A stretch of 64,000 nucleotides of DNA. Source: Pseudomonas benzenivorans (GTDB lineage: Bacteria > Pseudomonadota > Gammaproteobacteria > Pseudomonadales > Pseudomonadaceae). Position 1 is the first letter of the stretch; every line of letters starts with the position of its first letter. Under the pieces are notes generated by a model. It did no database searches and was not told the origin of the DNA. It saw only the letters and a list, made by a program, of their open reading frames with translations. Positions 49,401 through 59,100 of this stretch are shown piece after piece. The stretch is from the NCBI RefSeq assembly GCF_024397895.1, contig NZ_CP073346.1, positions 1,426,001 through 1,490,000 on the forward strand. Reading direction: 5' to 3'. Both the position numbers and the translations under genes were made by a program.

Positions 49401-50360
49401 TCAACCCTGCACTTCGGCACAGCGATTGACCTCGACCGTGACGTGCACCAGTTCGCGAATGCCTGCCAGACGCGCCTTGTAACGATCCGCCGAACCATTG
49501 CCGTGGGTCACCACGCTGACGATGCAGGCGAACTGCGCCCGTCCCACCCGCCACAGGTGCAGGTCCGCCAGCTCGGTATCCGGCTCCTGCTCCAGGGCCT
49601 GCCGTACCCGCTGCACCACCGGGCTGTCCATCTCCCGATCGAGCAGCACCTTGCCGGTCTCCAGCAGCAGGCCCTTGGCCCAGACGGCGATGATCACCGC
49701 GCCTATCACCCCCATCAGCGGGTCCAGCCAGTTCCAGCCGAACAACCAGCCACCCAGCAACGCGACGATGGCCGCCACCGAGGTCAGGGCGTCGGCCAGC
49801 ACGTGCAGGAAGGCGGCATGACGGTTGAGGTCGCGCCCATGGGAATGGCCATGGGCGTGATCGTGGCCGCCGTGGGCGTGGCCATGGGCATGACTGTGTT
49901 CGTGCTGGTCGCGCAGCAGCCAGGCCGATGCCAGGTTGACCAGCAGGCCGATCACCGCCACCAGCAGGGCCAGGTCGAAGGCGATCTGCTGCGGTTGCCA
50001 CAGGCGCCACAGCGACTCGAACGCCAGCATGACCACCACCACCAGCAGCAACAGCGCGCTGGCGAAGCCGGACAACACCTCCACCTTCCAGGTGCCGAAG
50101 GCGAAGCGCGGGTCATTGGCATAGCGCCGCGCCAGCAGGTAGGCCAGCGCCGTCAGGCCGATGGCGAGCATGTGCGAGGCCATGTGCCAGCCGTCCGCCA
50201 GCAGCGCCATGGAGTTGAAGGCATAGCCGGCGGCGATTTCCACCAGCATGGTCGCCCCGGTCAGGGCCGCCACCTGCCAGGCCTGGCGCTCGGCGCGGGA
50301 CTCCAGCGGGCGGTAGTCGTGGGAAGGTTCCCAGCGCGAATGGTTGCAAGCGGTCATCAC
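49401..50360 (-). CDS. Cation diffusion facilitator, DmeF type
   Basis: A 319-residue metal exporter with six membrane helices. The first metal site is in [15 protein letters not shown] (about 52-66), where DGWH is typical of DmeF-type cobalt/nickel exporters, and the second is [14 protein letters not shown] cytoplasmic loop at about 151-176 is very rich in histidine (about eleven His in 25 residues). The C-terminal cytoplasmic domain follows. The metal is inferred from the family. No regulator is adjacent. Confidence 0.85.
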   Translation of the reverse strand: MMTACNHSRWEPSHDYRPLESRAERQAWQVAALTGATMLVEIAAGYAFNSMALLADGWHMASHMLAIGLTALAYLLARRYANDPRFAFGTWKVEVLSGFASALLLLVVVVMLAFESLWRLWQPQQIAFDLALLVAVIGLLVNLASAWLLRDQHEHSHAHGHAHGGHDHAHGHSHGRDLNRHAAFLHVLADALTSVAAIVALLGGWLFGWNWLDPLMGVIGAVIIAVWAKGLLLETGKVLLDREMDSPVVQRVRQALEQEPDTELADLHLWRVGRAQFACIVSVVTHGNGSADRYKARLAGIRELVHVTVEVNRCAEVQG

Positions 50361-50535
50361 GGCTCCTTGTTGGCGAGGGGTTCCTGCTCACACTAAAAGA
50401 CCGTGGCGGCCCCCAGGTCAACCCTGCACAAGCAGGGACACGACAGCGACCGCCGGGCAATCGATCGAGTCGATAGGTAGAGCCATGGGCACCACTCGGC
50501 CTAGAATCGCCACCAAGACCTCAAGGAGCCACTCC

Positions 50536-51315
50536 ATGCTGATGGTGATTTCCCCGGCCAAGACCCTCGACTACGAGACGCCGCCGGCGACCCAACGCTA
50601 CACCCAACCCGAACACCTTGACCACGCCCAGGACCTGATCGCCCAGTTGCGCGACTTCAGCCCCGCGCAGATCGCCGAGCTGATGCACCTGTCGGACAAG
50701 CTCGCCGGCCTGAATGCCGCGCGCTTCGGCAGCTGGACCCCCGGATTCACCCCGGAGAATGCCAAGCAGGCGCTGCTGGCGTTCAAGGGTGACGTCTACA
50801 CCGGGCTCGATGCCGAATCCTTCAGCGAGACCGACTTCGACTTCGCCCAGCGCCACCTGCGCATGCTCTCCGGCCTGTATGGCGTGCTGCGGCCGCTGGA
50901 CCTGATGCAGCCCTATCGCTTGGAGATGGGCACCAAGCTGGCCAACCCTCGCGGCAAGGACCTCTACGCCTTCTGGGGCGAGCGCATCAGCGGCTGGCTG
51001 AATGAAGCCCTGGCTGCCCAGGGCGATCAGGTGCTGCTCAACCTGGCCTCCACCGAATACTTCGGCGCGGTCAAGCGCAAGGCCCTCGACGCGCGGATCA
51101 TCGACACCGAGTTCAAGGACCTGAAGAACGGCCAGTACAAGATCATCAGCTTCTACGCCAAGAAGGCCCGCGGCCTGATGGCCCGATACGTGATCACCGA
51201 ACGCCTGACCGACCCCGAGGGCCTGAAGGATTTCGGCTCCCAGGGCTACCGCTACTCGGCAGAGCAATCCAGGGTCGACAAGCTGGTCTTTCTGCGCGAT
51301 AGCCCCGAGGACTGA
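50536..51315 (+). CDS. yaaA: Peroxide stress protein YaaA
   Basis: A 259-residue DUF328 protein that in E. coli lowers free iron and protects DNA during peroxide stress. It begins [17 protein letters not shown], has the central [20 protein letters not shown] stretch (about 96-115) and ends with the GYRYSAEQS region. The ATG at 50536 has AAGGAGC upstream; the frame is open earlier but lacks support. Confidence 0.94.
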   Translation: MLMVISPAKTLDYETPPATQRYTQPEHLDHAQDLIAQLRDFSPAQIAELMHLSDKLAGLNAARFGSWTPGFTPENAKQALLAFKGDVYTGLDAESFSETDFDFAQRHLRMLSGLYGVLRPLDLMQPYRLEMGTKLANPRGKDLYAFWGERISGWLNEALAAQGDQVLLNLASTEYFGAVKRKALDARIIDTEFKDLKNGQYKIISFYAKKARGLMARYVITERLTDPEGLKDFGSQGYRYSAEQSRVDKLVFLRDSPED

Positions 51316-51405
51316 GCCCGGCGGCGCTTTTTCCGCCGCCGCACATGCCCGCCGGCCCGGCCTTGTGTAGGATGGGCCGGTGTCCGTCCACCAAGGTCGT
51401 CCCCC

Positions 51406-51870
51406 ATGCTAATCGGCGTGTTTCTGCTGCTGACCTGGCTGATCCTGCTGATCCGCTACCCGAGCAAGGCCCTGCCGATCTCCATGGCCGCGCTGCTGGG
51501 CCTGGGGCTGGTCGCCAGCTGGGTGATCTGGCAGGAGAGCCGTGAGGCGTATCGCCTGGACAACCTGCAGCTGCGTCTGAGCTACGCCCCCGAACGCTGC
51601 CCGGGCAATCGCCCGTTGGCCCTGGAGCTGACCAACGGCAGCGACGCGGCACTGCAGGCGCTGCGTTGGCAGATCGCCGCCTACCGTCCTGGCGAGAGCG
51701 TCAACCTGGCCCGCCAGCTGTACGAATCGCCGCGCTACAGCGGCCCCGGCGACCTGCTTCCCGGCGCCACCTGGCAGGATTGCCTGCCCCTGCCGACCCT
51801 GCGCAGCGGCTACCGCGCCAGCACCCTGGAATTCCGCGCCGAGCGCCTGGAAGGCAGTTTCGCCCACTGA
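51406..51870 (+). CDS. Small membrane-anchored hypothetical protein
   Basis: A 154-residue protein with two N-terminal hydrophobic segments (about 2-17 and 23-43) and a C-terminal periplasmic-looking domain with paired cysteines in CPGNRPL and QDCLPL. I do not recognise the family. It lies between yaaA and an SDR gene with no obvious functional link. Confidence 0.7.
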   Translation: MLIGVFLLLTWLILLIRYPSKALPISMAALLGLGLVASWVIWQESREAYRLDNLQLRLSYAPERCPGNRPLALELTNGSDAALQALRWQIAAYRPGESVNLARQLYESPRYSGPGDLLPGATWQDCLPLPTLRSGYRASTLEFRAERLEGSFAH

Positions 51871-51927
51871 TAACGGCCCGCACGGCGAATCGCGCCCCGC
51901 CCCCCTGAACAGTCGAAAGGAAGCTCC

Positions 51928-52758
51928 ATGACCCAGCCCAGCGTATTTATCAGCGGATGCTCCAGCGGCATCGGCCGCGCCCTGGCCGCGGCGTTCCAGG
52001 GCGCCGGCTATCGGGTCTGGGCCAGCGCGCGCAAGGCCGAGGACCTCGTCGCGCTGGAGGCCGCCGGCTTCAACGCGGTGCAACTGGATGTCAACGATGG
52101 GGCCGCGCTCGAGCAACTGGCCAGCCGCCTGGAGCAGGAAGCCGGCGGCCTCGACGTGCTGATCAACAATGCCGGCTATGGCGCCATGGGGCCCTTGCTC
52201 GACGGCGGCGTGGACGCCCTGCGCCGGCAGTTCGAGACCAATGTGTTCGCCCTGGTCGGGGTCACCCGCGCGCTGTTCCCGCTGCTGCGCCGCAACCGTG
52301 GCCTGGTGGTGAATATCGGCAGCGTCTCCGGCGTCCTGGCGACTCCTTTCGCCGGCGCCTACTGCGCCTCCAAGGCGGCCGTACATGCCCTGTCCGACGC
52401 CCTGCGGCTGGAGCTGGCGCCCTTCGCCATAGAGCTGATGGAGGTACAGCCCGGCGCCATCGCCTCGAGCTTCGGCGCCAACGCCAGCCGCGAGGCCGAA
52501 CAGCTGATTGCCGAAGGCTCGCCCTGGTGGCCGGTCCGCGATGGCATCCGCGCCCGCGCCAACGCCTCCGAGGACAACCCGACGCCGACCGAGCGCTTCG
52601 CCAGCGATCTGCTGGCCGCTGTGCAGCGGCGCAAGCGCCCGCAACTGCTGCGCCTGGGCAACGGTAGCCGCACTATGCCGCTGATGGCCGCGCTGCTGCC
52701 CAGGGGATTGCTGGCCCTGCTGCTGAAAAAGCGCTTCGGCTTGAACGTCCAGCTCTGA
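51928..52758 (+). CDS. Short-chain dehydrogenase/reductase
   Basis: A 276-residue classical SDR. The NAD(P)-binding motif is GCSSGIG (9-15), NNAG is at about 85-88, the catalytic Ser is in IGSVSGV and the Tyr/Lys pair is YCASK (Y145, K149). An Arg or basic residue after the first strand (ASARKAED) suggests NADPH. The C-terminal KKRFGLNVQL tail is shared with steroid- or lipid-acting members, but the substrate is unknown. AAAGGAAG precedes the ATG. Confidence 0.88.
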   Translation: MTQPSVFISGCSSGIGRALAAAFQGAGYRVWASARKAEDLVALEAAGFNAVQLDVNDGAALEQLASRLEQEAGGLDVLINNAGYGAMGPLLDGGVDALRRQFETNVFALVGVTRALFPLLRRNRGLVVNIGSVSGVLATPFAGAYCASKAAVHALSDALRLELAPFAIELMEVQPGAIASSFGANASREAEQLIAEGSPWWPVRDGIRARANASEDNPTPTERFASDLLAAVQRRKRPQLLRLGNGSRTMPLMAALLPRGLLALLLKKRFGLNVQL

Positions 52759-52872
52759 ATCGGCCGCATGCCCCTGATCCTGGCCAGCCCGTAAAGCGCT
52801 GGTGTATAAAATCGACGCTGCCCGGGGTTGGGTAGCCGAGCAACAGACCGGCCACCGAATGGGAGACCGCCC

Positions 52873-53310
52873 ATGAGCCAAGACTTCGACGCCGCGGCCA
52901 GCCGCCAGGCCGAACGCCTCGCCCTGACCTTCCTCGACCGGGTGTGGCAGCCGCCCCACGACCTGGACGCCATCGACGAGCTGATGACCGAGGACTACGT
53001 CATCACCTCCGGCGGTCAGACCATTCGCGGACGCGAGGCGTTCAAGGCCTGGGTCAAGGCCTTCCAGGGCCTGCTGCTGGATGCCCGCACCGACAACCAG
53101 GACGTATTCGCCAGCCCCAGCGGCGACCGGGTGGTGTCGCGCTGGCTGTGCTCGGGGCGCAACAACGGCATGCTCGGCACGCCGGCCGACGGCCGCCCAA
53201 TCGCCTTCAGCGGCGTCGCCATCTGGACGGTACGCGACGGCCGGCTGGCCGAATGCTGGGTCGAGCGCAGTGCCTGGGAGCTGTATCAGCAGCTGTCATC
53301 GCCCGAGTGA
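52873..53310 (+). CDS. SnoaL-like ester cyclase family protein
   Basis: A 145-residue NTF2-fold protein with DAIDELMTEDYVITSGG and GREAFKAWVKAFQGLLLDAR (about 38-66, split), then SRWLCSGRNNGMLGTPADGR and ISFSGVAIWTVRDGRLAECW-type motifs, the pattern of SnoaL-like polyketide cyclases. The substrate is unknown. The ATG at 52873 is chosen over one at 52828 that would add an unlikely leader. Confidence 0.83.
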   Translation: MSQDFDAAASRQAERLALTFLDRVWQPPHDLDAIDELMTEDYVITSGGQTIRGREAFKAWVKAFQGLLLDARTDNQDVFASPSGDRVVSRWLCSGRNNGMLGTPADGRPIAFSGVAIWTVRDGRLAECWVERSAWELYQQLSSPE

Positions 53311-53431
53311 GCGCGCTCGCCACACACAGCCACAGCCGCCAGCAGTCGATTGCCGAACCGACATAGGATGCCGGGAGCCTGCGCCAGCGCCTATGCTGAG
53401 CTGACACCCCGACAAGCGAAGCGCCCGCCCC

Positions 53432-54091
53432 GTGAAGCCGCGCCCGGCCCTACTGCTGCTGGTCCTGACTCTGTTCGGCTGCGCCAGCACGCCGCCCCTG
53501 CCAACGGGCGCCGCGCAGAACGGCGAGGGGCGACGGGTTCTGGTGCTGGATCACGGCCTGCATGCCGGCCTGCAGATCGCCCGCGGCGATCTGCTACGGG
53601 CGCTCCCGGCACTGGCCGAGTCACTCGGCGACGGCGACTGGATCGAGCTTGGCTGGGGTGACGAGGCGTTCTACCGAACCCCGCAGGCCGGCGTCGGCCT
53701 GGCGCTGCAGGCGCTGCTCAGGCCGACGCCGGCGGTGCTGCATGTGCGCGGCATCGGGGCCGATTCGCCGCGCCTGCCCGCCCACGCGCGCATCGAGTTG
53801 CGGCTGGACGAAGCGGGATACCAACGGCTGCTCGCCTTCATCGACGCCAGCTTCAGCCGCGCAGCGCCGGGCGGCTTGGTCGATCTCGGGGCCGGACTGT
53901 ACCGCGACAGCCGTTTTTATCGGGCCGAAGGCCGCTATTCGCTGCTGCGCACCTGCAACACCTGGCTGGCCGAGGCGCTGGCCGCAAGTGGCTGCCCACT
54001 GCGACCGGCCACGGTGGTGACCAGCGGCCAGTTGCTGACCCGCCTGCGCGCCATGCCGGCTGCAGGCAAGGGCTGTCGACCGGAGCCCTGA
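53432..54091 (+). CDS. DUF2459 lipoprotein
   Basis: A 219-residue predicted lipoprotein. The signal sequence ends in the lipobox LFGC with Cys17. The mature part has GDGDWIELGWGDEAFYRTPQ (about 69-88) and RTCNTWLAEALAASG, typical of DUF2459, a cysteine-peptidase-like family of unknown substrate. Start is GTG at 53432. No partner gene is clear. Confidence 0.8.
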   Translation: MKPRPALLLLVLTLFGCASTPPLPTGAAQNGEGRRVLVLDHGLHAGLQIARGDLLRALPALAESLGDGDWIELGWGDEAFYRTPQAGVGLALQALLRPTPAVLHVRGIGADSPRLPAHARIELRLDEAGYQRLLAFIDASFSRAAPGGLVDLGAGLYRDSRFYRAEGRYSLLRTCNTWLAEALAASGCPLRPATVVTSGQLLTRLRAMPAAGKGCRPEP

Positions 54092-54285
54092 ACCCTGAGC
54101 CTGAAAGGCCATACCCTGGCGTTCTTGGCCTGTTCCAAACTGGCATAAACAGCCGCCTGGCCTTCGGCTATCGTCACCAGGAGAACTCGATCGCACAGAG
54201 CCTCCTCGTGTGCACTGACTCCCTGGTTGCCCTCTGGCGATGAGCCCCGCCCCACCCGGCTCAACCCCTGCAAGAGGAAACCACC

Positions 54286-54762
54286 ATGAGCCCCTTAAGC
54301 AACGTTGCAGTCACCCTGGTCCTGCTGAGCGGCGCCTGGCTGACGCAGGCAGCAGCGGCCGAAGAAGCCGCCTTGATCGCCGCCCGGGCGTCCGAACTGC
54401 AATGGACCGCGGCGCCCTCCGTGGGCCCGGGCGCGATGATCGCGGTGATCGAGGGCGATCCGAAGGCGGCCGGCCCCTTCACCTTCCGCCTGAAGCTGCC
54501 CGCCAATTCGAGCGTCGGTGTGCACACCCACCCCGCGACCGAACGCGTCACCGTGCTCTCGGGCAGCTTCTACCTTGGCACGGGCGACACGCTCGACCCA
54601 GCCAAGGCTGCGACCTACCAGGCCGGTGACACCCTGATCATCCCGGCTGGGGTGGCGATGTCCGCAGGCACCCGCAGCGAGGCAGCCGTCCTGCAGCTGC
54701 ATGGCACTGGCCCCTGGGGCATCAGCTACCACGACCCGGCGGATGACCCACGCAACCCGTGA
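54286..54762 (+). CDS. Secreted cupin-domain protein
   Basis: A 158-residue protein with a cleavable signal (about 1-25, ending QAAAA) and a cupin fold. The first cupin motif GVHTHPATERVTVLSGSFYLGTG carries the His and Glu ligands at about 83-105 (two pieces: GVHTHPATERVTV and LSGSFYLGTG). The second motif has no clear His (PAGVAMSAGT), so the metal site may be incomplete. An AGAGGAAA ribosome-binding site precedes the ATG. Confidence 0.78.
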   Translation: MSPLSNVAVTLVLLSGAWLTQAAAAEEAALIAARASELQWTAAPSVGPGAMIAVIEGDPKAAGPFTFRLKLPANSSVGVHTHPATERVTVLSGSFYLGTGDTLDPAKAATYQAGDTLIIPAGVAMSAGTRSEAAVLQLHGTGPWGISYHDPADDPRNP

Positions 54763-54862
54763 TCGGCCGCTGTGCATCGATCGGCTGCGGCGACGCGCGG
54801 AACCTGGCGGCCACCCGGCGGTTCTATACTCAACCGAGTCGTGCATGGGTTGGAGGCCCGCC

Positions 54863-57283
54863 ATGCCAGAGCCAAGCGCCACCCTCCAGGAGCACCAGTA
54901 CCTCACCCGCGCGCTGCGCACCCTCAGCGGCTGCAACCGCGCCCTGTTGCGCGCCGAGGACGAAGCGAGCCTGCTGCAGGACATCTGCCGGGTGATCGTC
55001 GAAAAATGCGGCTACCGCATGGCCTGGGTCGGCCGCGCCGAGCGGAACGAGGCGAAAGCCGTCACTCCGGTGGCCTTCGCCGGGGTAGACAAGGATTACA
55101 TCGAATCGCTGAACATCAGCTGGGCCGATAACGCCCGCGGCCGCGGCCCCAGCGGCACGGCGATCCGCAGCGGCCGGCCGAGCCTGTCGCGCAACCTGCT
55201 GACCGACCCCAATACCGCACCCTGGCGCGAGGGCGCCATTCGTCACGAAATCGCCTCGGTGCTGTCGCTGCCGCTGCGGGTCGACGGCGAAATATTCGGC
55301 TCCCTCGGCATCGGCGCGCCGGAACCGGACGCCTTCGGCGAGCAGGAACTGGAACTGCTGGGCGAAGCGGCCGAGGACCTGGCCTTCGGCCTCCAGGCCC
55401 TGCGCAGCAAGGCCCGCCGCGCCCAGGCGGAGGCGGAAGTGCAGCGACTCAACCGGGCCATGGCGACCCGGGTGGCGGTCAACCATGCGTTGATTCACGC
55501 CGGCGATGAACCGGCGCTGCTCGAGGAAATCTGCCGGGTGCTGGTGCAGGACTGCGGTTACCGCCTGGCCTGTGTCGCCTACCGCCAGGACCAGCTGCCG
55601 CAACGCTTTCGTCCCATGGCCCACGCCGGGCTCGATCAAGGTTTCCTGGCGCTTGGCAATGCCTGGGCCGCCAGCAGCGAAGGCCTGGCCTTCGTCCTCA
55701 GGCTGGAGGCGATGATCGAGACCGGCCGCCCCTTGGTGCTGCGCAACATCCTCGACCATGCCGAGGCGCCGCTGCGCGACGAAGCGCACGCCCGCGGCTT
55801 CGCCGCAGCCATCATGCTGCCGCTGCGCGCCGATGGCGCACTGATCGGCCTGCTGGGGATCATGGCCACGGAAGCCGATGCCTTCGACCCCCGGGAAGTC
55901 GAACTGCTGTTCGCCACGGCCAACGACCTGGGTTTCGGCATCGCCACCCTGCGCACCCGTGCCCGGGCCGCCGAGGCCGAGGCAACCATCAGGCGCATGG
56001 CCTATACCGACTGCCTCACCGGCCTGCCCAACCGCCTGCACCTGGGCGAGCAGCTGGAGGCGGCGATTGCCCGCGCCAAGCAGGAACACCACCCGCTCGG
56101 CCTGCTGCGCCTGGAGATCGGCAGCAACCAGGAGATCAGCGATACCCTGGGCTATCGCGAGGGCGACCGCCTGCAGCAGGCCATCGCCGCACGCCTGGTT
56201 CAGGCGGCCGGCCCCGGCACTGCGGTGGCGCGCATCGGCGAACAGGAATACGCCGTGCTGATGCCCCAGGGTGGCGCCGAGCAGGCCACGCAGCTTGCGC
56301 AACAGATCCTGGTGGCGCTGTACGAGCCGATCGACCTGTCCGAGCTGCGTCTCGATGCCCGCGCCAGCGTCGGCATCGCCCTCTATCCCGGCCACGGCAC
56401 CGAGGCCGACGCCCTGTTGCGCCGGGCCGGCAGCGCCCTGGACCGGGCCAGGCGCGCCAGTACCGGCTTCGCCCTGTACCAGGGTGGCCAGGACCGCGAA
56501 TGCGCCCAGCACCTGACCCTGATGAGCGACCTGCGCCGGGCCATCGACGGCAATCAGCTGCGCCTGCACTACCAGCCGCAGCTGCTGATCGCCACCCACA
56601 AGGTGTGCGGCACCGAGGCCCTGGTGCGCTGGCAGCATCCCAAGCGCGGCCTTCTGTCGCCCAACCAGTTCATCCAGCTGGCGGAAAGCTCGGGGCTTAT
56701 CACCCCGCTGACCTACTGGGTGCTCGACAGCGCCCTCAGCCAGGGCTACGCCTGGCGCGAGGAAGGCGACTCGCGGCCGATCTCGGTCAACCTGTCGGCC
56801 CGCGACCTGCGCGACCCCAAGCTGATCGAGCGCATCCGCAGCGCCTTCGCCACCTGGGGAGCCGAACCGGACTGGATCGAATTCGAGCTGACCGAGAGTG
56901 CGCTGATGGACGACCCGGTGACCGCGCTGGAAACCCTGGTGCAGCTGCGCAACCTCGACTCGCGCCTGACCATCGACGACTTCGGCACCGGCTACTCCTC
57001 CCTGGCCTACCTGCAGCGGCTGCCGGTGGACTCGCTGAAGATCGACCAGTCCTTCGTCACCGGCATGTGCAGCGACGACGATGACTCGGCGAAGATCGTC
57101 CGCTCCATCGTCGAACTGGCACACAACCTCGAGATGGAGGTGGTCGCCGAGGGCGTCGAGGATGAGGAGACCCTGACCCGCCTGGGCAACTTCGGCTGCG
57201 ACATCGCCCAGGGCTATTCGATCTGCCGGCCGCTGCCGGGCAACCGGGTGCTCGCCTGGGAGGCCCGCTCGGCCTGGCAATGA
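54863..57283 (+). CDS. GAF-GAF-GGDEF(degenerate)-EAL protein
   Basis: An 806-residue cytoplasmic protein with two GAF domains in tandem (about 20-185 and 210-370), a GGDEF domain whose motif is altered to GEQEY (459-463) and therefore probably inactive, and an EAL domain with intact EAL (584-586) and DDFGTGYSS. It is expected to hydrolyse c-di-GMP in response to a small ligand. The ATG at 54863 has GGAGG at good spacing; earlier in-frame ATGs overlap the cupin gene. Confidence 0.87.
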   Translation: MPEPSATLQEHQYLTRALRTLSGCNRALLRAEDEASLLQDICRVIVEKCGYRMAWVGRAERNEAKAVTPVAFAGVDKDYIESLNISWADNARGRGPSGTAIRSGRPSLSRNLLTDPNTAPWREGAIRHEIASVLSLPLRVDGEIFGSLGIGAPEPDAFGEQELELLGEAAEDLAFGLQALRSKARRAQAEAEVQRLNRAMATRVAVNHALIHAGDEPALLEEICRVLVQDCGYRLACVAYRQDQLPQRFRPMAHAGLDQGFLALGNAWAASSEGLAFVLRLEAMIETGRPLVLRNILDHAEAPLRDEAHARGFAAAIMLPLRADGALIGLLGIMATEADAFDPREVELLFATANDLGFGIATLRTRARAAEAEATIRRMAYTDCLTGLPNRLHLGEQLEAAIARAKQEHHPLGLLRLEIGSNQEISDTLGYREGDRLQQAIAARLVQAAGPGTAVARIGEQEYAVLMPQGGAEQATQLAQQILVALYEPIDLSELRLDARASVGIALYPGHGTEADALLRRAGSALDRARRASTGFALYQGGQDRECAQHLTLMSDLRRAIDGNQLRLHYQPQLLIATHKVCGTEALVRWQHPKRGLLSPNQFIQLAESSGLITPLTYWVLDSALSQGYAWREEGDSRPISVNLSARDLRDPKLIERIRSAFATWGAEPDWIEFELTESALMDDPVTALETLVQLRNLDSRLTIDDFGTGYSSLAYLQRLPVDSLKIDQSFVTGMCSDDDDSAKIVRSIVELAHNLEMEVVAEGVEDEETLTRLGNFGCDIAQGYSICRPLPGNRVLAWEARSAWQ

Positions 57284-57299
57284 GGCGCGCCGGGCCGGC

Positions 57300-58217
57300 C
57301 TATCCGGCCTTGCCCTCCAGCCCCGAGCCTGGCGCCAGCGGCAACAGCGGCTTCGGCTTGCGGAACACCAGCACGTTGCCGAGCATCACCAGCAGCAGGC
57401 CGAGCAGTGCCGGTGCGGTCCACTGGTAGCCCTCGGCGAACACCGAGATGTTCAGCGCCACCACCGGGAACAGCACGGTGCAGTAGGCCGCGCGCTCCGG
57501 ACCCAGGCGGCCGACCAGGGTCAGGTAGGCGGTAAAGCCGATCACCGAGCCGGGAATGGCCAGGTACAGCAGCGAGCCGACGTAGCGCGTACTCCACTCG
57601 AAGCCGAACGGCGTGCCGCTGACCAGGCAGATCGTCACCAGCATCAGCGCGCCGTAGAGCATGCCCCAGGCATTGGTGGTCAGCGGCTTGAGCCCAGCCT
57701 TCTGCTGCAGGCTGGACAGCAGGTTGCCGGCGGAGAAGCACAGGGTGCCGAGCAGGGCCAGGCCGATGCCCAGCAGCGACTCGCGGCTGGCCGGATGACC
57801 GGCCACCTCCGGCCAGAACAGCAGCAGCAGGCCGGCCAGGCCCAGCCCCCCACCGGCCAGCACATTGGCGGCGATCCGCTGTTTGAAGAACAGCCGCGCA
57901 TTGAGCGCGTTCCACAGCGTCGCGGTGGAGAAGATCACCGCCACCAGGCCGCTGGGGATCCACTGGCTGGCGGTGTAGAAGCACAGGAAGTTGATGCAGA
58001 ACAGGCACAGGCCCTGCACCAGGCAGATCAGCTGACCGCGGCGGTCGAGCGGCTGCAGCCTGCCGCTGAGCAGCAGGACGCCGAACAGCACCGCCGCGGC
58101 CAGGGCGAAGCGGTAGGCAATGGACGCGGCGATCGCCACCTCGCCCATCTGCAGCTTGATGGCGATCCAGGTGGTGCCCCAGATCAGGACGGTCAACAGA
58201 TACAACGACAGGCTCAT
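57300..58217 (-). CDS. EamA (DMT) family transporter
   Basis: A 305-residue inner-membrane protein with ten hydrophobic helices in two EamA repeats; the first repeat begins MSLSLYLLTVLIWGTTWIAI and the second after about residue 150. Typical drug/metabolite exporters. The substrate is unknown. The ATG at 58217 is internal to a much longer open frame that overlaps other genes and is rejected upstream. Confidence 0.87.
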   Translation of the reverse strand: MSLSLYLLTVLIWGTTWIAIKLQMGEVAIAASIAYRFALAAAVLFGVLLLSGRLQPLDRRGQLICLVQGLCLFCINFLCFYTASQWIPSGLVAVIFSTATLWNALNARLFFKQRIAANVLAGGGLGLAGLLLLFWPEVAGHPASRESLLGIGLALLGTLCFSAGNLLSSLQQKAGLKPLTTNAWGMLYGALMLVTICLVSGTPFGFEWSTRYVGSLLYLAIPGSVIGFTAYLTLVGRLGPERAAYCTVLFPVVALNISVFAEGYQWTAPALLGLLLVMLGNVLVFRKPKPLLPLAPGSGLEGKAG

Positions 58218-58355
58218 TCGCGCGACTCCCGGTGAATGGCCACCAGTCTGCGCCGCCCCTTCGGCCCGCGCTTGCACAAAGTTGCGGCTTTCTGCTCCCG
58301 GCCTGCGAGTGCCGCGCCTTGAGCCATTGCGGCCAGCGCCCATACTGAGGGGTAT

Positions 58356-59081
58356 ATGGCCAGTACCCGCAACAGCGCAGCGGCGGTGTTCCGCACCCGA
58401 GGGGTGACCAAGGTCTATGGCGAAGGGCCGGGCGCCGTGCGCGCGCTGCGCGGGGTCGACCTGGAGCTGCCCGGCGGCGAACTGGTGGTGTTGCTCGGCG
58501 CCTCCGGCAGCGGCAAGTCGACGTTGCTCAACATCCTCGGCGGCCTGGACCGGCCGAGCGCCGGCAGCGTGCACTTCTTCGAGCAGGAGCTGACGACCAT
58601 GAGCGACGGCCAGCTCACCCAGTACCGGCGCCGGCATGTCGGCTTCGTCTTCCAGGCCTACAACCTGATGCCCAGCCTGACCGCCGAGGAAAACGTCGAG
58701 CTGGTCACCGAGATCGCCGAAGAGCCGCTGGCCCCGGCCGAGGCCCTGGCCCTGGTCGGCCTGCAACAGCGCCTGGAGCACTTCCCGGCGCAGCTGTCCG
58801 GCGGCGAACAGCAGCGCGTGGCCATCGCCCGGGCCATCGCCAAGCGCCCGACCGTGCTGTTCTGCGACGAGCCCACCGGCGCCCTCGACAGCGACACCGG
58901 GCGGGCCGTGCTGCGGGTGTTGCAGGACATCAATCAGGAGCTCGGCACCAGCGTGCTGATCATCACCCACGCCGCCGCCACCGCGGCCATGGCCGACCGT
59001 GTCCTGCACTTCGCCGACGGGCGCATCCGCGAGGTCGAGTGCAACGCCCACAAACGACCGGCCGAAGAGATCGTCTGGTGA
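58356..59081 (+). CDS. ABC efflux ATPase (MacB/LolD type)
   Basis: A 241-residue ATPase with Walker [10 protein letters not shown] (about 48-56), signature [19 protein letters not shown] (about 146-164) and Walker [17 protein letters not shown]. The signature and D-loop are of the MacB/LolD class, which drives mechanotransmission rather than ordinary import. It is the first gene of a three-gene set with a permease 19 bases downstream and an HlyD-like protein. Confidence 0.9.
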   Translation: MASTRNSAAAVFRTRGVTKVYGEGPGAVRALRGVDLELPGGELVVLLGASGSGKSTLLNILGGLDRPSAGSVHFFEQELTTMSDGQLTQYRRRHVGFVFQAYNLMPSLTAEENVELVTEIAEEPLAPAEALALVGLQQRLEHFPAQLSGGEQQRVAIARAIAKRPTVLFCDEPTGALDSDTGRAVLRVLQDINQELGTSVLIITHAAATAAMADRVLHFADGRIREVECNAHKRPAEEIVW

Positions 59082-59100
59082 AGGCCAGGCGGCGCGGCCC

